A DNA stretch of 12,287 bases from NCBI GenBank assembly GCA_017456105.1, contig JAFTKA010000021.1, forward strand, positions 1 through 12,287, in the 5' to 3' direction. The stretch comes from Oscillospiraceae bacterium (GTDB lineage Bacteria; Bacillota_A; Clostridia; Oscillospirales; Oscillospiraceae). Positions 1 to 5,603 of the stretch are shown in pieces. Both the position numbers and the translations under genes were made by a program. The notes below the pieces were generated by a model. That model was given only the letters and a program-made list of their open reading frames with translations, made no database searches and was not told the DNA's origin. Position 1 is the stretch's first letter. Each line of letters opens with the position of its first letter.

Positions 1-273
1 AACGATCCCAAGATGGCAAGCAAGCCCGCACAGGTTAAGGAGAAGATCGCTGCCGGTAAGATGGCTGCTTTCTCCAAGGAGATCTGCCTGCTGCAGCAGG
101 AGTTCGTCCGTGCCGATTTGTTCAAGGGCGACGTTGCCGGTTATATCCAGAACGCTTCCAAGGGTGCTGTGAAGTTCGTCGATGCTATCCACTACATTAA
201 GGGTGAGGGCATTGAGAAGAAGGAAGAGAACTTCGCCGCTGAGGTTGCCGCTCAGATCGCCGGTTCCAAGTAA
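1..273 (+). CDS. tsf: Elongation factor Ts, C-terminal part (5' end outside window)
   Basis: This is the last ~90 codons of EF-Ts, the nucleotide-exchange factor that regenerates EF-Tu-GTP in the cytoplasm. The frame is open from the first base of the window, so the methionine at 13 is internal and not a start. Recognition rests on the C-terminal block: a K-P-A-Q-V-x-E-K-I stretch, then G-K-M-x-x-F-x-K-E-I, then CLLQQEFV, which matches the conserved CLLEQ.FV segment near the EF-Ts C-terminus. Codon use is strongly biased (GCT/GCC, AAG, CTG, TCC), as expected for a highly expressed translation gene. A strong terminator follows 12 bases after the stop, so tsf ends its transcription unit. The usual upstream partner rpsB would lie outside the window. 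Identification is confident; the N-terminal domain cannot be judged. Confidence 0.93.
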   Translation, partial: NDPKMASKPAQVKEKIAAGKMAAFSKEICLLQQEFVRADLFKGDVAGYIQNASKGAVKFVDAIHYIKGEGIEKKEENFAAEVAAQIAGSK

Positions 274-285
274 TTTATAATGTAT

Positions 286-320
286 AAAAGCCTGCCGCAA
301 AGCTTGCGGCAGGCTTTTTA
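286..320 (+). terminator. Rho-independent terminator of tsf
   Basis: A perfect 15-bp stem pairs 286-300 with 304-318 around a 3-base loop. It has a GC-rich core (GCCTGCCGC) and ends in a T run. It lies 12 bases after the tsf stop codon. The A run on the 5' side means it could also work on the minus strand, but no minus-strand gene points at it. Confidence 0.93.
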
Positions 321-326
321 TATCTA

Positions 327-378
327 TGTAGGGAATGCATATATGCATTCCGCGGAACGGATATATCCGTTCCCTACA
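327..378. repeat. Two-hairpin interspersed repeat, copy 1
   Basis: An outer stem TGTAG/CTACA (327-331 with 374-378) encloses two adjacent perfect hairpins. The first pairs GGAATGCAT with ATGCATTCC (332-340/343-351). The second pairs GGAACGGAT with ATCCGTTCC (354-362/365-373). Both have 9-bp arms and 2-base loops, so the folded form is a compact three-way junction. Related copies occur at 3613-3668 and 5667-5722. The second hairpin has changed sequence between copies while keeping its pairing. It lies between the tsf terminator and the ruv promoter and contains no ORF. Confidence 0.85.
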
Positions 379-404
379 GTTTTTGATGGCAGAATAAAAA
401 AAGA

Positions 405-433
405 TAGTCAAATCAAAACAAATGTGCTATGAT
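405..433 (+). promoter_or_regulatory. Probable sigma-A promoter of the ruv operon
   Basis: The -35 candidate TAGTCA (405-410) is separated by 17 bp from the -10 TATGAT (428-433). The -10 is preceded by TGC, giving an extended -10. Transcription would begin near 440, just before the SD AGGAGGAG at 451-458. The ATG at 429 lies inside this -10 box, which argues against using it as the ruvC start. Confidence 0.55.
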
Positions 434-464
434 AAGAGAAATACCACCACAGGAGGAGTTTCTT

Positions 465-962
465 GTGCGGATCTTGGGAATCGACCCGGGCTACGGCATT
501 ACCGGCTTTGGCCTGATTGAAGGGGAGCGGGGGCAATTTTCGCTTCTGCGTTACGGTGCGATCACAACGCCTGCGGGAATAGACTTTTCCGCCCGGCTGG
601 AGATCATATATGAGGATATGCGAAAGCTTCTGGAAGTGGCGAAGCCCGATGCGGTAGCCATCGAAGAGCTGTTTTTCGGCCAAAACGTTACCACCGGCAT
701 TGGGGTAGCCCAAAGCCGGGGCGTGATTTTGCTGGCGATCCGCCAGGCGGGCTTGCAGGTGTTTCAGTACAAGCCCATGCAGGTAAAGCAGGCGGTGGTT
801 GGCTACGGCAACGCCACCAAGCATCAGGTGCAGGATATGACCAAGCGGCTTTTGAAACTGGAAAAGCTGCCCAAGCCCGACGATGCGGCGGACGCCATTG
901 CCATTGCCCTGTGCCACGGCCGGTCCAGCACGTCCCTCATCGCGAAAGCGATGAAGAATTGA
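465..962 (+). CDS. ruvC: Crossover junction endodeoxyribonuclease RuvC
   Basis: RuvC is the Holliday-junction resolvase that cuts four-way junctions held by RuvAB. The GTG start at 465 is chosen because AGGAGGAG sits 6 bases upstream and because the protein then opens with the family's (M)RILGIDPG. The in-frame ATG at 429 would add 12 residues of no family character. The product is 165 aa, the usual length. All four acidic catalytic positions are visible: Asp7 in GIDPG, Glu67 in the A-I-E-E-L-F-F segment, and Asp140 and Asp143 in PDDAADA. The last codon and the TGA stop lie inside the left arm of an inverted repeat that bounds the next gene, so the insertion may have set the exact C-terminus. 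It is the first gene of a ruvC-(insert)-ruvA-ruvB operon. Confidence 0.96.
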   Translation: MRILGIDPGYGITGFGLIEGERGQFSLLRYGAITTPAGIDFSARLEIIYEDMRKLLEVAKPDAVAIEELFFGQNVTTGIGVAQSRGVILLAIRQAGLQVFQYKPMQVKQAVVGYGNATKHQVQDMTKRLLKLEKLPKPDDAADAIAIALCHGRSSTSLIAKAMKN

Positions 963-989
963 AAATTGAAAGTTGAAAAGTGAAAATTA
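957..989. repeat. Left arm of 33-bp inverted repeat (7-bp units)
   Basis: The arm consists of four successive 7-bp units, AATTGAA, AATTGAA, AGTTGAA and AAGTGAA, followed by AATTA. It matches the reverse complement of 1331-1363 at 30 of 33 positions by hand alignment. It begins at the last sense codon of ruvC and ends on the A of the next gene's ATG. Confidence 0.9.
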
Positions 990-1333
990 TGAGAAAGATT
1001 ATTCAAACAAAAAGTTTTCGCTTCGCATTACGTATCGTAAAATTGTGTAGTTACCTACAAAACACAAAACACGAATTTATTATGGCAAAACAACTGCTGC
1101 GCTGTGGAACCAGTGTGGGTGCAAATGTTGCGGAATCCGAACACGCCCAAAGCAGAGCGGATTTTTGTTCTAAACTCAATATCGCATTAAAAGAAGCCGC
1201 AGAAACCGACTATTGGTTGCGGTTACTGCACGAAGCCGGATACCTCAATGAGGGGGAATTTCGGTCAGTGTATGCCGATTGTAAGGAAATTGAAAAAATC
1301 TTAGCAGCGATTGTAAAGACGGTTAAAGAATAA
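989..1333 (+). CDS. Four-helix-bundle protein (23S rRNA IVS / S23-like family)
   Basis: This is a 114-residue protein of the four-helix-bundle family first described from open reading frames in 23S rRNA intervening sequences; the DGR accessory protein Avd shares the fold. Family signatures are the opening I-x-x-K-S-F-x-F-A-x-R-I-V-K-L, the central S-K/A-K-Q-L-L-R-C-G-T-S-V-G-A-N-V-A-E block (about residues 34-51), and A-D-F-C-S-K-L-N-I-A-L-K-E-A-x-E-T-x-Y-W-L-R-L-L in the third helix. ATG 989 is preferred over the in-frame GTG at 980 because it gives the usual N-terminus; there is only a weak A/G-rich SD. No catalytic motif is visible. Nucleic-acid or protein binding is the family expectation, and the function in this operon is unknown. 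Its base composition and inverted flanks suggest acquisition. Confidence 0.88.
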   Translation: MRKIIQTKSFRFALRIVKLCSYLQNTKHEFIMAKQLLRCGTSVGANVAESEHAQSRADFCSKLNIALKEAAETDYWLRLLHEAGYLNEGEFRSVYADCKEIEKILAAIVKTVKE

Positions 1334-1363
1334 CTTTCAATTTTCAACTTTCAACTTTCAATT
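1331..1363. repeat. Right arm of 33-bp inverted repeat (7-bp units)
   Basis: This is the reverse-complement partner of 957-989, made of units of the TTCAATT/TTCAACT type. It starts with the TAA stop of the four-helix-bundle gene and ends 21 bases before the ruvA start. In an ruvC-ruvA transcript the two arms could form a 33-bp stem with three mismatches. Confidence 0.9.
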
Positions 1364-1384
1364 ACTTTTGTGTGAGGTTTTGTT

Positions 1385-1981
1385 ATGATCTATTATGTTC
1401 GGGGTCCTGTAACGGTTTTAGAGCCGGGTTTGGCGGTAATTGACTGCCACGGCGTGGGCTACGGCTGTCGTGTAACCGCCCATACTGCCGCCCAGCTGAA
1501 GCTGAATCAGGAGGCAAAGCTCTACATTACCGAATCTATTCGGGAGGACGCCTTTGACCTGTACGGCTTTATCAGCCGGGAAGAGCAGAACTGTTATGAG
1601 CTGTTGACCACCGTCAACGGTGTAGGCCCGAAAGCGGCCATGGCCATTTTATCCTCCGGGCCTCAGAACTTCACCTTAGCGGTGATGACCGGGGACGAAA
1701 AGCTGTTGACCGCCGCTCAGGGCGTGGGTAAAAAAACCGCCCAGCGAATTATTCTGGAATTGAAGGACAAGGTGGGCGGCAGCAGCGTGGAGCTGGATTT
1801 CTCCGGTCCCACGGTGGCAGCACCTGCAAATCAGGGCAACGCCGCTATGGCCAATGCGGCCCTGCAGGAGCTGGGCTACTCTCCTGCGGAGATCGCTGCG
1901 GCACTGAAGGGCGTCGATCCCAACGCAACCACCGAAGAAATGGTACGCCATGCTTTAAGAGCGATGGTGATGAAAGGGTAA
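1385..1981 (+). CDS. ruvA: Holliday junction branch migration protein RuvA
   Basis: RuvA binds the four-way junction as a tetramer and loads the RuvB motor. The product is 198 aa, within the family range. The N-terminal OB-fold (about 1-63) starts with MIYYVRGPV and contains E-S-I-R-E-D-A-F-x-L-Y-G-F. Two helix-hairpin-helix motifs follow: LTTVNGVGPKAAMAIL (about 74-89) and A-A-Q-G-V-G-K-K-T-A-Q-R-I-I-L-E-L-K (about 110-127). A flexible linker (about 135-155) precedes the C-terminal three-helix domain that contacts RuvB (ALQELGYSPAEI onward). The start is set by GTGAGG at 1372-1377, 7 bases before the ATG. The gene lies 51 bases after the inserted four-helix-bundle gene and 76 bases before ruvB. 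No separate promoter is evident, so expression probably depends on read-through across the insert. Confidence 0.96.
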   Translation: MIYYVRGPVTVLEPGLAVIDCHGVGYGCRVTAHTAAQLKLNQEAKLYITESIREDAFDLYGFISREEQNCYELLTTVNGVGPKAAMAILSSGPQNFTLAVMTGDEKLLTAAQGVGKKTAQRIILELKDKVGGSSVELDFSGPTVAAPANQGNAAMANAALQELGYSPAEIAAALKGVDPNATTEEMVRHALRAMVMKG

Positions 1982-1987
1982 TATTTA

Positions 1988-2018
1988 ATGCATAATGCAA
2001 AATGCAGAATGTAGAATT
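1988..2018. repeat. Heptamer tandem tract between ruvA and ruvB
   Basis: Four tandem 7-bp units, ATGCATA, ATGCAAA, ATGCAGA and ATGTAGA, are followed by ATT. The tract has the same period as the arms around the four-helix-bundle gene but a different unit. It lies in the 76-bp ruvA-ruvB spacer and has no coding potential. Confidence 0.75.
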
Positions 2019-2057
2019 ACAAAAAATTGAGTTTTCATGAAAACCGGGAGGTTTTGT

Positions 2058-3098
2058 ATGAGTTTAGAATTTTCTGAAGAATTGGATACTTCCCCGATTA
2101 TTTCGCCCACCTTTGCTCCTCTGGACGCAGGAGAGATTGGCCTGCGGCCAAAGCTTTTGTCCGACTACACCGGCCAGGAGAAGGCAAAGGGGAATCTGTC
2201 CGTATATATTGAAGCCGCACGCTTAAGAAACGAGCCGTTGGATCATACTTTGCTGTATGGCCCGCCCGGTTTGGGAAAAACTACCTTGGCGGGGGTTATT
2301 GCCAACGAGATGGGTGTGAACATTCGCATTACCTCCGGCCCGGCCATCGAAAAGCCTGGCGACTTAGCGGCACTGCTGACCAACCTGAACCCCGGTGATA
2401 TTCTGTTTATCGACGAAATTCACCGGCTGAACCGGGTGGTGGAGGAGATCCTGTACCCGGCCATGGAGGATTTTGCCATTGATATTATCGTGGGCAAGGG
2501 ACCCTCTGCCAATTCCATTCGGCTGGATCTTCCCAAGTTTACTTTGGTGGGAGCAACCACCAGAGCCGGTCAGCTTTCTGCCCCGTTGCGAGACCGCTTT
2601 GGCGTATCTCTGCGATTGGAATTGTATACCCCCGAGGAGCTGGCCCGGATCGTTACGAGATCGGCAACCATCTTGGGTATGGACATTGAGCCTGAGGGTG
2701 CTATGGAGATCGCCTCCCGCAGTCGCGGCACGCCCCGGATCGCTAACCGTTTTTTGCGTCGCGTCCGGGATTTTGCCCAGATCATGTGCGGCGGTAAGAT
2801 CACCAAGGAAGCAGCCGACCTTGCTCTGCAGCGGCTGGAGGTGGACCAGTTGGGACTGGACGCCATTGACCGCAGAATGCTGACTGCCATCATCAAGAAT
2901 TACGGCGGCGGCCCGGTGGGCCTTGATACCCTTGCAGCCACCATTGGGGAGGAGGCGATCACCCTGGAGGACGTTTACGAGCCCTATTTGATGCAGCTGG
3001 GATTTTTGACCCGCACGCCCCGGGGAAGATGCGTTACACCCTTGGCATATCAGCACTTGCACATTCATTACGACGGTCAGGAACAATTTGAAATTTAG
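2058..3098 (+). CDS. ruvB: Holliday junction branch migration ATPase RuvB
   Basis: RuvB is the hexameric AAA+ motor that drives branch migration with RuvA. The chosen ATG at 2058 has GGAGGT six bases upstream and gives 346 aa; an upstream in-frame ATG at 2037 would add seven residues that include the SD itself. Motifs in order are the N-terminal [12 protein letters not shown] region (about 29-40), Walker [10 protein letters not shown] (68-76), Walker B with DEIH (119-122), sensor 1 GATTRAG (165-171), the arginine-finger segment PLRDRFG (176-182), and a [12 protein letters not shown] sensor 2 block. The C-terminal winged helix includes the conserved [11 protein letters not shown] and TPRGR motifs. 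All key residues are intact. No GC-rich terminator is seen in the 50 bases after the stop. Confidence 0.97.
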   Translation: MSLEFSEELDTSPIISPTFAPLDAGEIGLRPKLLSDYTGQEKAKGNLSVYIEAARLRNEPLDHTLLYGPPGLGKTTLAGVIANEMGVNIRITSGPAIEKPGDLAALLTNLNPGDILFIDEIHRLNRVVEEILYPAMEDFAIDIIVGKGPSANSIRLDLPKFTLVGATTRAGQLSAPLRDRFGVSLRLELYTPEELARIVTRSATILGMDIEPEGAMEIASRSRGTPRIANRFLRRVRDFAQIMCGGKITKEAADLALQRLEVDQLGLDAIDRRMLTAIIKNYGGGPVGLDTLAATIGEEAITLEDVYEPYLMQLGFLTRTPRGRCVTPLAYQHLHIHYDGQEQFEI

Positions 3099-3149
3099 TC
3101 ATAAAAGTGCATAAATTGCCACAAAACTCAGGAAAATTTTTATAAAGTA

Positions 3150-3178
3150 TTGACAAAAGTTTTCCGTTTGTGTATAAT
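3150..3178 (+). promoter_or_regulatory. Consensus sigma-A promoter for the zinc-ribbon gene
   Basis: TTGACA (3150-3155) and TATAAT (3173-3178) are both perfect consensus hexamers with an optimal 17-bp spacer. A start near 3185 leaves a ~95-base leader. The small inverted sequence CCCATTTGGG (3179-3188) directly follows the -10. A perfect promoter suggests strong constitutive transcription unless a repressor acts at the start site. Confidence 0.9.
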
Positions 3179-3280
3179 CCCATTTGGGCAGAGTATGCCT
3201 ATATTATTGACCCTGCGTTATCACCAGTCGAATTGATGGGCTTTCACGGGGCATTAACAAGCTGAAAAGAGGTAAAATCA

Positions 3281-3559
3281 ATGTACGAAGACAAGACTTT
3301 AGTTTGCAAAGAGTGCGGCAATGAGTTCGTATTCACTGCCGGCGAGCAGGAGTTCTACGCAGAGCGTGGTTTCCAGAACGAGCCCCAGCGTTGCAAGGCC
3401 TGCCGCGATGCTCGGAAAGCCAACGCCCGTGGTCCCCGTGAGTTCTTCACTGCTACCTGTGCACGTTGCGGTGGCGAGGCAAAGGTTCCCTTCGAGCCCA
3501 AGTCCGACCGTCCCGTATACTGCAGCGAGTGCTTCGCTCAGATGCGTGAAGAGGGCTAA
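3281..3559 (+). CDS. Small double zinc-ribbon protein
   Basis: This 92-residue protein has eight cysteines in four CxxC pairs: C9/C12 and C38/C41 in the N-terminal half, C60/C63 and C81/C84 in the C-terminal half. The two halves resemble the short CxxC zinc-binding domains often annotated together in Clostridia as a zinc-ribbon domain-containing protein. The second half has the typical C-x-x-C-G-x-x-A-x-V-P-F-x-P-x-x-x-R-P-V-Y-C-x-x-C-F pattern. Cytoplasmic, no membrane segment; the biochemical role is unknown, with nucleic-acid or protein binding likely by analogy. SD AGAGGT lies about 8 bases before the ATG. It has its own perfect promoter and its own terminator, and its codons are those of highly expressed genes, so it is probably an abundant monocistronic product. 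Confidence 0.85.
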   Translation: MYEDKTLVCKECGNEFVFTAGEQEFYAERGFQNEPQRCKACRDARKANARGPREFFTATCARCGGEAKVPFEPKSDRPVYCSECFAQMREEG

Positions 3560-3575
3560 TTGCTAACAAAACAAC

Positions 3576-3608
3576 AGCACCGGAAGAAATTCCGGTGCTT
3601 TGTTTTTT
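3576..3608 (+). terminator. Terminator of the zinc-ribbon gene
   Basis: A perfect 10-bp stem, AGCACCGGAA with TTCCGGTGCT (3576-3585/3590-3599), has a GAAA tetraloop and is followed by TTGTTTTTTT. It lies 16 bases after the stop codon. Confidence 0.93.
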
Positions 3609-3612
3609 TAAA

Positions 3613-3668
3613 TGTAGGGAATGCATTTATGCATTCCGTTTTGCGGAGCGGATCAATCCGCTCCCTAC
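3613..3668. repeat. Two-hairpin interspersed repeat, copy 2
   Basis: The outer stem is GTAG/CTAC. The first hairpin is GGAATGCAT/ATGCATTCC (3618-3626/3629-3637, loop TT). After the linker GTTTTGC, the second hairpin is GGAGCGGAT/ATCCGCTCC (3645-3653/3656-3664, loop CA). Compared with copy 1, the second hairpin differs on both sides of its stem so that pairing is kept. It lies between the convergent ends of the zinc-ribbon and GntR genes. Confidence 0.85.
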
Positions 3669-3692
3669 GGTGATGGTCGATAGAATTTACAA

Positions 3693-3711
3693 GGGAGGCC
3701 TTTGGCCTCCC
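3693..3711 (-). terminator. Hairpin after the GntR gene, possible terminator
   Basis: A perfect 8-bp GC-rich stem, GGGAGGCC/GGCCTCCC, has a 3-base loop and lies 10 bases beyond the stop of the minus-strand GntR gene. The following T run on the minus strand is weak (TTGTAAATTC), so termination may be partial. Confidence 0.5.
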
Positions 3712-3721
3712 CCGTTATTGT

Positions 3722-4402
3722 TTAATCGGACAAAAGGCGGAAACGACGCTTTAAATGCATACGCATCAGTTCCTGTGCGGCGTCGCCGTCCTGTTCAATA
3801 ATAGCATCCAAAAGCTCTCTGTGTTCCCGGAGATCTTCCTCGTGCTGTTCCGGCAGCAGCTTTTCCTGCACAAGAGGATAGGGCGTGTGCACCAGCTTTT
3901 GGAAGATGGCCTGCAGATACCCGTGGAGCACCGGGTTTTTGGACGCCTTGGAAAGGCGGATATGGAACATATCATTCAAATCGGTGTCCGGTCCCACAAA
4001 GGTTTCCAGACTGGAAGAAAGGGCATCAATATCCTCGTCGGTTCTGTGTTCTGCCGCCAGCTTGGCAATGCCCGGCTCCAATACCAGTCTTGCGTCCAGC
4101 AGGATCTGCAGATCGTTATTGTCGGACAGCAGGTGCAGGACCTCAATATTTGGGATTCGGCCAATGGCGTTTTCTGCCACAAACGTGCCCTGACCGTGAA
4201 CGGATTTTATGATACCGAAGGTCTCCAGCGTTTTGAGTGCTTCCCGCAGAGAATTCCGGCTGACCTGCATAAGCTCGGCAAGCTCCGCCTCCGGCGGGAT
4301 TTTTTTGCCCACAGGCAGCTCCCCGGACCGAATGCTGGCGATGATCTCGTCGATCAGCTGCTTTGCAAGAGAAGTACGCTTGACAGATTGGATAACGGCC
4401 AC
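3722..4402 (-). CDS. GntR-family transcriptional regulator, FadR subfamily (FCD domain)
   Basis: This 226-residue regulator has a GntR winged helix-turn-helix at about 8-75, including PPEAELAELMQVSRNSLREA and the wing G-x-I-x-S-V-H-G-Q-G-T-F-V, and an all-helical FCD ligand domain at about 95-220. Likely metal-binding residues of FCD domains are present: Asn143/His147 in NDMFH, His194 in REHRELL, and His216. It lies 15 bases after the opine-dehydrogenase-family gene on the same strand, so it is probably co-transcribed and responds to that enzyme's substrate or a related small acid. The start is odd: GTG at 4402 directly abuts the purine-rich AAGGGG, and the only upstream in-frame codons run into TAG. 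Translational coupling to the upstream gene, or a non-standard start a few codons later, are both possible. The inverted repeat at 5534-5560 is its probable operator. Confidence 0.9.
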   Translation of the reverse strand: MAVIQSVKRTSLAKQLIDEIIASIRSGELPVGKKIPPEAELAELMQVSRNSLREALKTLETFGIIKSVHGQGTFVAENAIGRIPNIEVLHLLSDNNDLQILLDARLVLEPGIAKLAAEHRTDEDIDALSSSLETFVGPDTDLNDMFHIRLSKASKNPVLHGYLQAIFQKLVHTPYPLVQEKLLPEQHEEDLREHRELLDAIIEQDGDAAQELMRMHLKRRFRLLSD

Positions 4403-4417
4403 CCCCTTGGTGTAATT

Positions 4418-5503
4418 CTATCCGTTAATGTAACACAGAAGAGAGTCCTTTGTCAAGGAAGCGATACCCAAGGTCTTGGCGTTGCGGCCTTCCTGCATTT
4501 GATCGCCCAGGAGGGTTCTGGCGATGGTTACGATGGCGTCGATCTTAGGAGTAGGAACGCCGGCCACCTGGGCCAGGGCCTGAATGGGCTCCAGGGAGAA
4601 AGGGATATCCTCCAAAACATAGCGGGTGGCCAGAGTGTTGGAGGTCATAATGCCCTCGTAGCCCGGGTTGTTTTTGCAGAGCTGATATAGAGGTGTGTCC
4701 TTGTCGCCGCAGCGATACATGGCCACATAGTCTTCACGAATGGATCGCAGTTCCAGACCAAAAGCCTTGGCCACAGCGATCCGCTCCCGGTCCATAGCCT
4801 CCACATATTTACCCACGGAGGGGGTCATACCTTCCCAATAATATTGGAAAGGCACGAAGGGGTTGGCTTCGATCCGGGAGGTATTCAACAGCATGGGAGC
4901 GGGGTGCATCATGGCGTTGATGTTGCCAAGGCTGGTTTTCAGCACATTGTCAACCAGTACAAACCAGGGCAGTGCCTCCCGGATCGCCTCTGCCAGGCGA
5001 GGGTTATCGGAGGCGGGCAGTGCGGCCATAGGGACTTCGCTCTTCATACCGAAAACGTATACATCGCCGGGGCTTTGGATCCGGACAGAATATAAAAGCG
5101 TACCGGCAGCACCCAAAACGATCTTGGCGTTGCAGCCCATATCGTCCATGACCTTACGGAAAGAAATGGCACCGCAGGAACTCTCCGGGTGCAAAAGAAC
5201 GGTCATGCCGTCTTTTAGGTTGGGAACAATTTGTTTTGCCATATTTTCGTGGTACAAAGAGGGGAGGACCATCATGACCACGTCAGCTCCAGCCATGACC
5301 TTTGCCATATCTGTGGTGGCAAACTCCAGCTTGCCGAAACCCTCAACGGCATGATGCAGCTGAATGCCACCCTTTGCGTTAATGGCGTCTACAGTGGCGG
5401 GAACCACATCAAAAAGCCGCACCTTTTCTCCCAAGATCGCCAAATGCCCGGCGATAGCCTGTCCGCCGTTGCCGCCGCCGATAATTGCCCAAGTTTTTGC
5501 CAT
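4418..5503 (-). CDS. NAD/NADP-dependent opine dehydrogenase family protein
   Basis: This is a 361-residue cytoplasmic oxidoreductase. The N-terminal Rossmann domain carries the dinucleotide motif GGGNGG at residues 9-14, followed by an acidic residue after the second strand (LFD, Asp32). The C-terminal half matches the octopine/nopaline dehydrogenase domain, with N-I-N-A-M-M-H-P-A-P-M-L-L-N around His200, the probable catalytic histidine. The family reversibly joins or splits an amino acid and a 2-oxo acid through a secondary amine (opines). The real substrate cannot be read from sequence, and a ketopantoate-reductase-like or related role is not excluded. The start is clear: AAAGGAGA precedes ATG 5503 at good spacing. 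It heads a two-gene unit with the GntR regulator and has its own promoter and operator-like repeat upstream. Confidence 0.85.
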   Translation of the reverse strand: MAKTWAIIGGGNGGQAIAGHLAILGEKVRLFDVVPATVDAINAKGGIQLHHAVEGFGKLEFATTDMAKVMAGADVVMMVLPSLYHENMAKQIVPNLKDGMTVLLHPESSCGAISFRKVMDDMGCNAKIVLGAAGTLLYSVRIQSPGDVYVFGMKSEVPMAALPASDNPRLAEAIREALPWFVLVDNVLKTSLGNINAMMHPAPMLLNTSRIEANPFVPFQYYWEGMTPSVGKYVEAMDRERIAVAKAFGLELRSIREDYVAMYRCGDKDTPLYQLCKNNPGYEGIMTSNTLATRYVLEDIPFSLEPIQALAQVAGVPTPKIDAIVTIARTLLGDQMQEGRNAKTLGIASLTKDSLLCYING

Positions 5504-5533
5504 GGTTAAAATCTCCTTTAATATTGATAAGGT

Positions 5534-5560
5534 TTATTGGTAGGACCTTTATACCAATAA
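5534..5560 (-). promoter_or_regulatory. 27-bp inverted repeat, probable GntR operator
   Basis: Perfect 9-bp arms, TTATTGGTA and TACCAATAA, are separated by 9 bp. The site overlaps the last bases of the -10 and covers the expected transcription start of the dehydrogenase-GntR unit. The inner sequence TGGTAGGACC resembles the T-N-G-T-N3-A-C-N-A core of FadR-type operators. Its position fits repression by the regulator encoded in the same unit. Confidence 0.65.
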
Positions 5561-5585
5561 TAAGGCAGCGAAGACGAATTGTCAA
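5557..5585 (-). promoter_or_regulatory. Sigma-A promoter of the dehydrogenase-GntR unit
   Basis: On the minus strand, TTGACA (5585-5580) is separated by 17 bp from TATTAT (5562-5557). The -35 is perfect and the -10 differs at one base. Transcription would begin near 5550, inside the adjacent inverted repeat, leaving a leader of ~47 bases. Confidence 0.8.
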
Positions 5586-5603
5586 GCCCTGCCTGTGCAA
5601 TTA

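Larger units (their letters stand above)
957..1363 (+). mobile_element. Candidate IVS-like insertion in the ruv operon
   Basis: A 407-bp block lies between ruvC and ruvA and consists of two 33-bp inverted arms with a single four-helix-bundle gene between them. The ORF fills the loop almost exactly: its ATG begins on the last base of the left arm and its TAA is the first codon of the right arm. The gene is clearly AT-richer than ruvC and ruvA and uses different codons (AAA, TTA, TTT). Members of this protein family are known from intervening sequences in bacterial 23S rRNA, where terminal inverted repeats pair and are removed by RNase III. That this block is or was mobile is an inference from architecture; no target-site duplication is obvious. 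Confidence 0.6.

Noticed and set aside
429..464. ATG at 429 as ruvC start
   Set aside because: It lies within the -10 box of the probable promoter and would add 12 residues not seen in RuvC. The GTG at 465 has an ideal SD and gives the family N-terminus.
957..1363. Diversity-generating retroelement around the four-helix-bundle gene
   Set aside because: The protein shares a fold with Avd, but there is no reverse transcriptase, template repeat or variable repeat in the window. The IVS-like reading fits better.
3595..3801. 68-codon plus-strand frame after the zinc-ribbon gene
   Set aside because: It consists of the terminator tail, a hairpin repeat and the antisense of the GntR gene's end.
3755..4690. 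Plus-strand open frame of 311 codons opposite the GntR and dehydrogenase genes
   Set aside because: It spans parts of two well-supported minus-strand genes and the gap between them and has no family features, so it is a shadow frame.
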